From: an uncultured SAR86 cluster bacterium | GTDB lineage: Bacteria > Pseudomonadota > Gammaproteobacteria > Magnimaribacterales > D2472 | Length of the DNA stretch: 64,000 nucleotides | Assembly: GCA_902605165.1 (NCBI GenBank) | Contig: CACLBJ010000001.1 | Span: forward strand, 186,001 to 250,000 | Reading direction: 5' to 3' | Made by a program: the position numbers and the translations under genes | The notes under the pieces: generated by a model | Told to the model about the DNA's origin: nothing | What the model saw: the letters and a program-made list of their open reading frames with translations, nothing else | Databases searched by the model: none | Part shown: piece after piece, positions 44,473 to 52,045 of the stretch | How positions within the stretch are numbered: the stretch's first letter is position 1 | Layout of the letters: the number at the start of each line of letters is the position of its first letter

Positions 44473-45321
44473 TTAAAATGAGCCGCCTCTTAATTTAGTA
44501 TTTGGCGGCCCAAATGTCAGAGATAAAGCTTCTTTAACTGTTTTTGCTTTTCTAATATCTTTAAGAATTGCACTCCATCCCATAAAAGTAATCTTTACAG
44601 GGTTAAATGTATTAACATTATTAACTAATCCATATTTGACCGGTTCTTTTTCAGGCTCAAATGTTCCGAACATCTTGTCCCAAATAATAAAAAGGTTTCC
44701 ATAATTTTTATCTATATACTCTTTGTTGGCTCCGTGATGAACTCGATGATGAGATGGTGTATTAAAAATAATTTCTAGCGGGCCAAGCTTATCAACTATT
44801 TGAGTGTGTCCAACTACACCCCAAAGTGTGCTTACAACTCCTGCAATAACAACAATGGTTGGATCCATTCCAACTAATGGAAGCACTGCAAAAAAGGGAA
44901 GTTTTGATAATGGTGCAAACCAAGCCTGACGAAGCGATACCGCAAAATTCATCTCCTCACTTGAGTGATGGCTCATATGTATCGCCCAAAGAAATCTTAC
45001 CCTATGGGAAAGCCTATGATAGATATAAAAAACTAGGTCTATCAAGACAAAAGCTAATACCCACATAAGCCATAAAGGTATTATGCTTGCTAAATCAATA
45101 ACCCTAAATTGATAAAGAAAGATATGAACTGCAAAAGATAAGCCTTTTGCAGCAGATCCGATTAGTATGTTCCCAACAAGAAGCCCTGCTGTGCATAAAG
45201 TATCATCAAGTCTATAAAAAGATTTATTAGTAATTGATGAAAATATTGCTTCAAGAGCAATCATTCCATAGATTATGGGCAGCCCAATGGCATAAACTTC
45301 GGCAACTGTAAGGTTAGTCAT
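44473..45321 (-). CDS. Fatty acid hydroxylase / sterol desaturase family protein
   Basis: The 282-residue membrane protein has four to five helices and the di-iron histidine boxes of the family: HRLSHR (about residue 102), HMSHHSSEE (about 116) and HHRVHHGAN (about 191), with NYGNLFIIWDKMFGTFEPE after the last box. Members hydroxylate or desaturate lipid chains, sterols or carotenoids; the substrate here is not known. It overlaps the phosphoribosyltransferase gene by 4 bases and converges on the metalloprotease with no gap. Confidence 0.87.
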   Translation of the reverse strand: MTNLTVAEVYAIGLPIIYGMIALEAIFSSITNKSFYRLDDTLCTAGLLVGNILIGSAAKGLSFAVHIFLYQFRVIDLASIIPLWLMWVLAFVLIDLVFYIYHRLSHRVRFLWAIHMSHHSSEEMNFAVSLRQAWFAPLSKLPFFAVLPLVGMDPTIVVIAGVVSTLWGVVGHTQIVDKLGPLEIIFNTPSHHRVHHGANKEYIDKNYGNLFIIWDKMFGTFEPEKEPVKYGLVNNVNTFNPVKITFMGWSAILKDIRKAKTVKEALSLTFGPPNTKLRGGSF

Positions 45322-45887
45322 TTAGATTTCAGTGACTCAATATTTTTGATAAGTGAGTCTAGCTCAGGTTTATTTGCTCTTATTTCGTCCATAGATAAGC
45401 CTTGAAGCTCATGAGGAAAAACGAGCCATTGATCTGTTTCATGTATGTAGTAATCAGGTATTCTGTCTGTTTTATTTTTGCTTGGTTTGAAGTATGGGGT
45501 TGCTATTCGTATTTCTGGTGTGTTCTTTTTACATGCAGACTCTAAATCACTTACAACCTTATTAACTGACATGCCGGTGTCATACACGTCATCAACAATT
45601 AAAAGGGAATCCTCTGACTTAAGTTTTCTTATCACATAATTAAGCCCAAAGACTTGGACTTCATCTTTCCTAGAGTCAATTCCTGAATAATATGAAGTCC
45701 TAATAGCGATATGGTCTGAAGGAATATCAAGAAAATCTAGAAATTCCTGAACTGCTATACCAACTGGAGCTCCGCCTCTCCAAACTCCAATAATATAATC
45801 TGGTTTAAAACCACTCTCAAAGATTTTCCAGGCTAAATTGTAAGAGTCCTTTAGAAGTTGGTCTGCCTGGATAAAATGCTTTTCCAT
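45318..45887 (-). CDS. Purine-type phosphoribosyltransferase (COG2236-like)
   Basis: The 189-residue protein has the PRPP-binding loop LLIVDDVYDTGMSVNKV (about residues 94-110), with Asp-Asp and Thr-Gly as in type I phosphoribosyltransferases, and IIGVWRGGAPVGIAVQEFL at the N-terminus (PPi loop). The hood region DRIPDYYIHETDQWLVFPHE matches predicted hypoxanthine/guanine/xanthine phosphoribosyltransferases. It would convert imported nucleobases to nucleotides. It lies 59 bases downstream of the TonB-dependent receptor on the same strand, and the purine permease at 48637 is close by. Confidence 0.83.
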   Translation of the reverse strand: MEKHFIQADQLLKDSYNLAWKIFESGFKPDYIIGVWRGGAPVGIAVQEFLDFLDIPSDHIAIRTSYYSGIDSRKDEVQVFGLNYVIRKLKSEDSLLIVDDVYDTGMSVNKVVSDLESACKKNTPEIRIATPYFKPSKNKTDRIPDYYIHETDQWLVFPHELQGLSMDEIRANKPELDSLIKNIESLKSK

Positions 45888-45924
45888 AAAGCGTATATTA
45901 CTCCAAACAGACCTAATATATAAA

Positions 45925-45950
45925 CTAGCAGTTCTTAAATACTTTGCTAG
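45925..45950 (-). terminator. Weak stem-loop at the end of the receptor gene
   Basis: CTAGCA and TGCTAG form a 6-base stem around a 14-base loop, overlapping the receptor stop codon; TTTATATATT follows on the minus strand. This may attenuate transcription into the phosphoribosyltransferase gene. The long loop and interrupted T-run make it weak. Confidence 0.25.
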
Positions 45951-48265
45951 AAGCTATATCTTAACCTTGTCATAAATTGTCTTGGTGGTATCAGCTCAAG
46001 ACCTGTAGCGGCAACACCAAAAACATCTGTCATACTTGAATTAACGCCAGCTTCGTCAGTAACGTTTAGAAGCATAAAATCAACTTCTAGATCATCGCTA
46101 AAACCAATGCTGGTTGTAATATTTCCAATCTGATAGTCCCTAACATAATCTACAAGCGGATTATTGGAGACCCTTTGCTGGAAACTACCTCTTTTAACAA
46201 ACTGAACAAGAGTAGTTAAAGAATTCCCTGATGCTAAGTTGGTCTCATATTTTAGAGTTATGTCAGCTGTAAGTTCGGGAGTTTTAGCAAGCTGATTACC
46301 TTTTACATTTTCTCTAAGGCCATACCTAATATCTTCTTCGCCGAAGAAGTAAGGATAGGCGTCTACATTATCTAAAACCTCATAATCTGATGTTACTTCT
46401 GAGTCTAAAAATGCAAGATTCATATCAAGACTAAGTGAATCTGTTATAAATCCAGTAAATTCAATCTCAAGACCGGACATTTCTGAGTCAGGTATATTAG
46501 CCACACCACCTCTATATATATCCGGATCAGTAGCTTGAAATTGGAGATTTTCATATGAGTAAGAGAAAACAGCTATGTTTGCCCTAGCAGCACCATCTGC
46601 AAAAGTTGACTTAAGGCCCAACTCAACGGAGTCAACAGTCTCAGCTTCAAAAGTTGGAAACACCATTGGAGGAGCGTTATCATCATCAAATCCAAATGTT
46701 AAGTTACTACCGCCTGGCTTAAATCCTTTTGCTAAAGCGAAATAGCCCATAATATCTTCCGAGAAATCAACCTCAGCTACAACTCTTGATGTTATCTCAT
46801 CAGTAGTTCCCTCTTCTTGGAACGATTCAACATTTAAAAAGTTTGTTACATCTGTTGTGAATGTATCTTCGGAATAACGAAGTCCAGATATGATTCTGAA
46901 ATCATCACTAAGACTATATGTTGTTTGTGCATAAACTGAATAGGACTCTCTGCTTGGGTTTGCATCTGTAAAGAAATCAACCTCTGCAATTGGGCCAAAT
47001 ATATCGAACCTTCCTGGAATTCCATAGTCATGGTCATAGCAATAACTTGGATCAGCAAAGGACTCACCACATAAATATTTAATTCTTCCATCTAAATCAT
47101 CATCCCTATAGCCTCTGATTACATTTTCTATTTCATGATCCATATAGAAAGCACCAACTGTCCAATCGAGTTTCCCATTAAGAGCAGGTTCGTTTGAAAC
47201 TAAATTAATCTCAAAAGTTGAGGTATCAACTAAGGAAGTCTCAGGGGTAAATTCAGCTCTTTGATAAGTTGATCCTGCTGGAAGTCCTTCAATTGATAAA
47301 ACTGGATCAAGGTAATTATGTCTATCATTATCTCTAACAACTAGGACATCATCTTCCTGAACACTTGCTATTATTTTTAAGTTAGCGTATCCAAGATCAG
47401 ATTCATAAATTGCTGCAACAACCATTGATGATAGCTCATGTTTGGAAACAGTGTCCTGTGAAAGCTTCCTCATTCCAGAAGTTTGATCATCAATTCCTCT
47501 CATAGCTGCGCCATTTCTATCGACTTTGAAATATTGACCAAAGACTCTTAGGCTTGAAGTATCATTTAAATCAAACATCCAGTCTGTTCTAAAGCTTTTG
47601 TTATTGTCATCATCAAGATCCTGGCCTGTAACAACATTCTTGCTAAAGCCATCTCTCGTTGTTGAAGATATTGAGAATCTTGATGCTATTTTGTCAGATA
47701 CTACAAAATTGTTAGAAGTGCTAACTTTTTTCAAATTGTAATCACCAAAGGTTACGCTTAATTTTCCTTCTGCTCCCTCTGTTGTCGGTGCTCTACTAAT
47801 AACATTAACTGCTCCACCAGTGGAGTTTTGGCCAAAAAGTGTTCCTTGTGGCCCTCTCAATACTTCAATTCTCTCAACATCCAAGAAATCTGTACCGAGC
47901 GCAAATGGAGAGGCTATAAATACACCATCCATATGGTATGCAACCGATGGAGCTGCAATAGCATTCTGATTTGTCTCGTTACCCACTCCTCTTATTGAAA
48001 TAATAGTTTTGTAACCTTCATTTTTGGCTACAGTTACGCCTGGCACAATAGCACTAAGATCTACAAAGCTTGTTATATTCTTTTCTTCAATATCCGATTC
48101 AGTCAAAGCAGTCACTGCTTGTGAAATATCCTGAAGACTTTCAGAACGTTTTTCAGCTGTAACAACCACTTCCTCAACTTCCTGCGCCATCAGATTCAAT
48201 CCAAAAGCGCCTACAAAAGAAGCTAAAATTACTTTTTTAAATAAAAGATTTACATAATTTTTCAT
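45947..48265 (-). CDS. TonB-dependent outer-membrane receptor
   Basis: The start at 48265 is preceded by a GGGGAA ribosome-binding site and opens a signal peptide ending LNLMAQ; a longer frame to 48316 lacks these. The mature protein (about 750 residues) begins with a TonB box EEVVVTAEKR, then a plug domain with SIRGVG, VERIEVLRGPQGTLFGQNSTGGAVNVISRAP (positions about 130-160 of the product), and a 22-strand-type barrel ending LRYSF with terminal Phe. Its ligand is unknown. Its leader holds a tandem glutamine riboswitch (48348-48445), and the TonB system at 1.8-7.0 kb could energise it. Confidence 0.93.
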   Translation of the reverse strand: MKNYVNLLFKKVILASFVGAFGLNLMAQEVEEVVVTAEKRSESLQDISQAVTALTESDIEEKNITSFVDLSAIVPGVTVAKNEGYKTIISIRGVGNETNQNAIAAPSVAYHMDGVFIASPFALGTDFLDVERIEVLRGPQGTLFGQNSTGGAVNVISRAPTTEGAEGKLSVTFGDYNLKKVSTSNNFVVSDKIASRFSISSTTRDGFSKNVVTGQDLDDDNNKSFRTDWMFDLNDTSSLRVFGQYFKVDRNGAAMRGIDDQTSGMRKLSQDTVSKHELSSMVVAAIYESDLGYANLKIIASVQEDDVLVVRDNDRHNYLDPVLSIEGLPAGSTYQRAEFTPETSLVDTSTFEINLVSNEPALNGKLDWTVGAFYMDHEIENVIRGYRDDDLDGRIKYLCGESFADPSYCYDHDYGIPGRFDIFGPIAEVDFFTDANPSRESYSVYAQTTYSLSDDFRIISGLRYSEDTFTTDVTNFLNVESFQEEGTTDEITSRVVAEVDFSEDIMGYFALAKGFKPGGSNLTFGFDDDNAPPMVFPTFEAETVDSVELGLKSTFADGAARANIAVFSYSYENLQFQATDPDIYRGGVANIPDSEMSGLEIEFTGFITDSLSLDMNLAFLDSEVTSDYEVLDNVDAYPYFFGEEDIRYGLRENVKGNQLAKTPELTADITLKYETNLASGNSLTTLVQFVKRGSFQQRVSNNPLVDYVRDYQIGNITTSIGFSDDLEVDFMLLNVTDEAGVNSSMTDVFGVAATGLELIPPRQFMTRLRYSF

Positions 48266-48321
48266 AAAATTTCCCCGTAAAGTTTTTTTCTTTTGTAATT
48301 TTTGTCTGCAGGACAATTGAA

Positions 48322-48342
48322 GTTAAACTCGGTCCGTTTAAC
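48322..48342 (-). promoter_or_regulatory. Perfect 7-bp hairpin between riboswitch and receptor gene
   Basis: GTTAAAC and GTTTAAC pair perfectly around a 7-base loop, starting 5 bases after the last riboswitch unit on the minus strand. No T-run follows, so it is not a standard terminator. It could belong to the expression platform, for example as a switchable stem or Rho-related element. The ribosome-binding site near 48272-48277 is not sequestered by any pairing I can see. Confidence 0.4.
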
Positions 48343-48347
48343 AAGCG

Positions 48348-48393
48348 GCGTTCCTTCGGTTTTCACCTACTTCCGTCTCCTAAGAGATGAACG
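48348..48393 (-). ncRNA. Glutamine riboswitch (glnA RNA), unit 2, proximal to the receptor gene
   Basis: Read on the minus strand, CGTTC/GAACG closes the domain (P1). P2 is TCTC-TTAG-GAGA. The junction reads CGGAAGTA. P3 is GGT-GAAA-ACC, followed by GAAG before the closing strand. This order and these junctions match the glnA / glutamine-I riboswitch aptamer (Rfam RF01739), recognised from memory. It lies 82 bases upstream of the receptor start codon and 6 bases after unit 1. Confidence 0.88.
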
Positions 48394-48399
48394 ATTTTT

Positions 48400-48445
48400 G
48401 CGTTCCTTCAGCTTTCGCTTACTTCCGACTCCGAAGAGTTGAACG
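48400..48445 (-). ncRNA. Glutamine riboswitch (glnA RNA), unit 1, promoter-proximal
   Basis: The same 46-base fold as the downstream copy: P1 CGTTC/GAACG, P2 ACTC-TTCG-GAGT, junction CGGAAGTA, P3 AGC-GAAA-GCT, then GAAG. Compared with the other copy there are seven substitutions. Six are three compensatory pair changes (one in P2, two in P3) and one is in the P2 tetraloop. That pattern shows selection on RNA structure. Tandem glnA aptamers are known and can sharpen the ligand response. Confidence 0.88.
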
Positions 48446-48457
48446 ATTTTAACTCAC

Positions 48458-48500
48458 ATATTACTCAAAAATTGAGCTCCTTTTTAACCATGGAGATGGT
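48458..48500 (-). promoter_or_regulatory. Candidate promoter and activator dyad for the riboswitch-receptor transcript
   Basis: TAATAT (48458-48463, minus strand) would place the transcription start near 48451, six bases before riboswitch unit 1. No good -35 box is present. Instead a dyad ACCAT-CTCC-ATGGT spans 48487-48500, centred about 42 bases upstream of that start, where class II activators bind. Its outer part (TGCACCA) faintly recalls NtrC sites. The assignment is a guess from spacing. Confidence 0.3.
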
Positions 48501-48539
48501 GCAAATTAAATCACAATATAAAATAATACTTTCTTAAAT

Positions 48540-48569
48540 TTGACTTAACAAGCTGCAAATCAATATTGA
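48540..48569 (+). promoter_or_regulatory. Weak candidate promoter for the purine permease gene
   Basis: TTGACT (48540-48545) is a good -35 match; TATTGA (48564-48569), 18 bases on, is a poor -10. The rest of 48451-48636 is AT-rich leader and promoter sequence with a T-rich run near 48574-48591; I see no gene in it. Confidence 0.25.
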
Positions 48570-48636
48570 GCAACTTTTTTTGTTTTTTTTCCCTAAAAAT
48601 CAGATTTCTAACCTTAAACCTGTAAAATTTATCTAA

Positions 48637-49926
48637 ATGTTAGAAAAAATCTTCAAACTCGAATCGAATAAAACTTCCCTAGGCAAAGAAGTTTTAGCTG
48701 GTATTACAACCTTTGTGACAATGGCTTATATCATATTTGTTAATCCTCAGATGATGGCTGATAGCGGCATGGACTTGGGTGCAAGTTTTGTTGGCACATG
48801 TCTCGCGGCATCGTTTGCTTGCATAATTATGGGAGTTTATTCAAATTGGCCAGTAAGTTTAGCTCCTGGAATGGGGCTGAATGCGTTTTTTACTTATACG
48901 GTAGTCGGTGAAATGGGTTACTCATGGGAGGTGGCACTTGGTGCAGTATTCTTGGCAGGTGTTTTATTTTTCATAATGAGTGTTACAAGGTTAAGAAGAT
49001 GGATGCTCGATAGCATCCCTCTTAATCTACGAATCGCTATGGGAGCTGGTGTTGGTTTATTTATTGGTTTTATAGGCTTAAAAAATGGAGGATTAATAGT
49101 TTCGAACAATGCAACATTTCTTAGTCTTGGAGACTTCACAAATCCTGAAACTTTACTTGCTGCATTTGGTTTCCTAATAATATGTTCTCTTTCTGTAAGA
49201 AATACTCCTGGGGCTATCCTTATTGGCGTAATTCTTGTAACAGCATTCTCTATCTTTCTTGGACTTATAGAGTTTGGAGGACTAGTTTCTATGCCTCCCA
49301 GTATCGCTCCCACTTTTATGAAAATGGATATTCTTGGGGCTTTGGATCTTGCAATGCTAAGTGTGGTAATGTCATTTCTTTTTGTAAATCTATTTGATAC
49401 TGCTGGAACTTTGTTAGGTGTTGCTACAAGAGCAAAAATAACTGATGAGTTTGGCAATGCAAAAAACTTTGATAAAGCTCTGAAAGCTGACAGTAGTTCA
49501 AGCATATTTGGAACTTTCTTTGGCTGCTCCCCTGTTACAAGTTATGTAGAAAGCTCTGCAGGAGTAGAGGCTGGAGGAAGAACGGGTTTAACAACTGTGG
49601 TGGTAGGTCTTCTCTTTTTGGTTGCAATTTTCTTTTCGCCTCTTGCTGCAATTGTTCCGGCATATGCTACTGCAGGTGCATTAATTTATGTTTCTATTCT
49701 TATGATGAGCGGCATGGAAAAGCTAAATTGGTCTGATTCGACAGAGCTGTTACCAGCTCTAATTATTATAGTAATGATTCCGCTTACTTTTTCTATTGCA
49801 AACGGTATTGCTCTTGGATTCTTGGCATATGTTGTCCTTAAAATCTCTAATGGAGAAATAAAAAATATTTCCTCTGGGGCTTGGTTTTTAACCGCCATTT
49901 TTGTTTCAAAGTTTCTTTTCTTATAA
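48637..49926 (+). CDS. AzgA-type NCS2 purine permease
   Basis: The 429-residue, roughly 13-helix protein matches the adenine/guanine/hypoxanthine permease branch of NCS2: EVLAGITTFVTMAYIIFVNPQMM (about residues 18-40), SLAPGMGLNAFFTYTVV (about 77), LFIGFIGLKNGGLIV, LFVNLFDTAGTLLGVATRA (about 249-267) and SSIFGTFFGCSPVTSYVESSAGVEAGGRTGLTTVVVG. The Asp and Glu of the substrate-binding segments are present. It is transcribed away from the riboswitch-controlled receptor. Its stop lies 2 bases before the carboxylesterase start. Confidence 0.9.
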   Translation: MLEKIFKLESNKTSLGKEVLAGITTFVTMAYIIFVNPQMMADSGMDLGASFVGTCLAASFACIIMGVYSNWPVSLAPGMGLNAFFTYTVVGEMGYSWEVALGAVFLAGVLFFIMSVTRLRRWMLDSIPLNLRIAMGAGVGLFIGFIGLKNGGLIVSNNATFLSLGDFTNPETLLAAFGFLIICSLSVRNTPGAILIGVILVTAFSIFLGLIEFGGLVSMPPSIAPTFMKMDILGALDLAMLSVVMSFLFVNLFDTAGTLLGVATRAKITDEFGNAKNFDKALKADSSSSIFGTFFGCSPVTSYVESSAGVEAGGRTGLTTVVVGLLFLVAIFFSPLAAIVPAYATAGALIYVSILMMSGMEKLNWSDSTELLPALIIIVMIPLTFSIANGIALGFLAYVVLKISNGEIKNISSGAWFLTAIFVSKFLFL

Positions 49927-49928
49927 AA

Positions 49929-51455
49929 ATGTTACAAAGATTTGTTAGGATCTCTATTATCCTTTTTTCTGTAAGCATCTGTGGGTCAACTGATCATCAA
50001 CCAACAGTAACTATAAAAGAAACAGAGTTCTTAGGGAGTTTGCACGACAATAATGAGGTGGAGATGTTTCTTGGTTTACCGTTTGCTGCTCCGCCTGTTG
50101 ATGACCTAAGGTGGGAGAAGCCTATTGCTTGGATTCCGGGCGCAAAAAAAGAAATTATTGCGAATAAATTTAAGCCAGCATGCTTCCAAAACCAAAGAAT
50201 TGTTAATTGGTATAAACGGCTAATTATTGATTTTGGAGGTAATCCAGATACTTTTGATATTCCAATATTTAGTGAAGATTGTTTATATTTAAATCTATGG
50301 CGGCCAAAGGGCGCAAAAAAAAATTTACCTGTAATTGTTTATATACATGGCGGAAGCAACAAAGCTGGTTGGTCATATGAGCCTAATTATCTTGGTCACA
50401 ATATTGCTAACAAAGGATTTATATTAATAAGTATTCCATATCGTCTAGGAGTATTTGGTTTTTTCTCTCACCCAGATATTGAAAATCCTAACCTAGCTTT
50501 ATTTGACCAGATCTTGGCCCTTGAGTGGATACAAGAATATGTGGCTTACTTTGGCGGAGATCCATCTAATGTTACTTTAATTGGAGAGTCGGCTGGAGCA
50601 GGAGGTATAGGTCATTTAATAGCATCACCATTAAGTAAAGATCTATTTCACAAGGCTGTCCATCAAAGTGGTGGCTCTTCTTTAACCTATCCAACTTCAA
50701 GTTCAGATGTAAGAAAGCTAGCAAATAGCTTTGCAAATTCTTTTAATGATCCGTCAATTAAAAATCTAAAAAATATAAGCGCAGAAGAAGTACTTGAAGC
50801 TTCAGAGGAAGTCTATGCTGAGCACTATTTTAACTATGTTGATGATGGTTTTTCTGTAACCAGAAATTTATCTGATAGTTATAAGAGTGGAAATATTCAA
50901 AATGTAGATCTTCTAATTGGATCCAATAATGATGAGTGGTCTTTATATTTTGATGGGAATGTAAATATTCGTCTATGGCTCGATCAAGAAACAACTCCTG
51001 AAAAAAAAATAAAGCTTTTAGAGCTTCTTGCTAATATTGAGGATCCTATTAGAAAGATGGATCTATTAATTACAGCTAAAAATTTTGTTTGCCCCTCTTT
51101 GTTTATGGCTGAAGAGTTAAAAAGAAATGGAGGTAAGGCTTGGGTATATCAATTTAATAGGGTCAGAGATGATGAGTTAGCGCAAAAATATGGAGCCTTT
51201 CATGGAGCAGAGCTTCCATATGTTTTTGATACTCATGATCAATGGCTCCCAACAAATAAAGCTGACAAAGTGCTTACTGAAGAGATTCAGTCTTATTGGT
51301 TATCTTTTGCTAAAACTGGAGACCCTAATAACGATGGTGCAGTGGTATGGCCAGAATATGAGTCATCCAACGATTCAACTCTTGTTTTAGATAATGAGAT
51401 ATATCAAAGAAGCCATGAAAGTTCTGAGATTTGTAAAATAATGGACTTATTTTAA
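49929..51455 (+). CDS. Type B carboxylesterase with signal peptide
   Basis: I place the start at the ATG at 49929, two bases after the permease stop, giving a signal-like N-terminus (MLQRFVRISIILFSVSI); an upstream in-frame ATG at 49881 lies inside the permease. The enzyme shows EMFLGLPFAAPPVDDLRW, SEDCLYLNLWRP, VYIHGGSNKAGW, the nucleophile LIGESAGAGG (Ser near residue 200), the acid region SNNDEW and the histidine in FHGAELPYVFD. It likely hydrolyses esters in the periplasm. Its end overlaps the acyltransferase gene by 4 bases. Confidence 0.88.
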   Translation: MLQRFVRISIILFSVSICGSTDHQPTVTIKETEFLGSLHDNNEVEMFLGLPFAAPPVDDLRWEKPIAWIPGAKKEIIANKFKPACFQNQRIVNWYKRLIIDFGGNPDTFDIPIFSEDCLYLNLWRPKGAKKNLPVIVYIHGGSNKAGWSYEPNYLGHNIANKGFILISIPYRLGVFGFFSHPDIENPNLALFDQILALEWIQEYVAYFGGDPSNVTLIGESAGAGGIGHLIASPLSKDLFHKAVHQSGGSSLTYPTSSSDVRKLANSFANSFNDPSIKNLKNISAEEVLEASEEVYAEHYFNYVDDGFSVTRNLSDSYKSGNIQNVDLLIGSNNDEWSLYFDGNVNIRLWLDQETTPEKKIKLLELLANIEDPIRKMDLLITAKNFVCPSLFMAEELKRNGGKAWVYQFNRVRDDELAQKYGAFHGAELPYVFDTHDQWLPTNKADKVLTEEIQSYWLSFAKTGDPNNDGAVVWPEYESSNDSTLVLDNEIYQRSHESSEICKIMDLF

Positions 51456-52042
51456 AAGTTGGCTGGGTTTTTAGGTGTAAAGGTATTGTAGTATTCTCTG
51501 ATACTTAAGATATCCTGCTTATCATCTCCGGTTGGCATAAACTCTTTACCAAAAACCAACTCCTTCTTAAGGAAATCAAGTGAAACTAATACAACTCCCG
51601 AGTTAAGCTCCTTAGCAATTCTTAAAAAACCTGTTTTCCACTCACCTACTTTTGATCTTGTTCCTTCTGGTGCAAGACCAATAAGGCCATTTTTTTTATC
51701 TTCCATTTGTCTTAGTAGATCTTTTATAAGTCCGCCTGGTTTTGACCTATCAACGGGGATCCCTCCCATATATTTCATAAACTTTCCTAAGATGCCGCTA
51801 AAAACTGTGTGTTTGCCAATAAAGTATACCTTTAGGTCAACCGCTGCAATAGCGGCCAAGCCTACTACCGCATCCCAGTTTGATGTATGAGGTGCAACAA
51901 TAGCAACAAACTTCTTGTTCTTATAAAGATCTGAGATTTGTCCTTTTATTTTCCATCCGGAAAGCTTAATTAATATTTTACCAAGCCATTGAAATGGCTT
52001 AGGCCTATTAGCTTTATAACTCTCAGGAAATTTAAAGTTCAT
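51452..52042 (-). CDS. 1-acyl-glycerol-3-phosphate acyltransferase-like protein
   Basis: The 196-residue protein has the PlsC-family HX4D motif in APHTSNWDAVVG (His near residue 53), YFIGKHTVF, GGIPVDRSKPGG and GLAPEGTRSKVGEWKTGFLRIAKE (Glu-Gly-Thr-Arg motif). This wording matches short lysophospholipid acyltransferases of the kind often annotated as glycerol acyltransferase. No membrane helix is obvious. It begins 3 bases after the alkyltransferase stop in a minus-strand run from 54.35 kb. Confidence 0.85.
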   Translation of the reverse strand: MNFKFPESYKANRPKPFQWLGKILIKLSGWKIKGQISDLYKNKKFVAIVAPHTSNWDAVVGLAAIAAVDLKVYFIGKHTVFSGILGKFMKYMGGIPVDRSKPGGLIKDLLRQMEDKKNGLIGLAPEGTRSKVGEWKTGFLRIAKELNSGVVLVSLDFLKKELVFGKEFMPTGDDKQDILSIREYYNTFTPKNPANF

Positions 52043-52045
52043 GAT

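Noticed and set aside
48490-48537. 15-codon plus-strand open frame between the receptor and permease genes
   Set aside because: It lacks a ribosome-binding site and recognisable composition, and lies in the divergent promoter region.
48481-48540. Sigma-54 promoter upstream of the riboswitch
   Set aside because: No GG-N10-GC core with suitable flanks was found on the minus strand; only the weaker activator-like dyad remained.
48918-49505. 195-codon open frame antisense to the purine permease gene
   Set aside because: The plus-strand frame has clear NCS2 motifs throughout. The antisense product has no recognisable domain and is a shadow frame.
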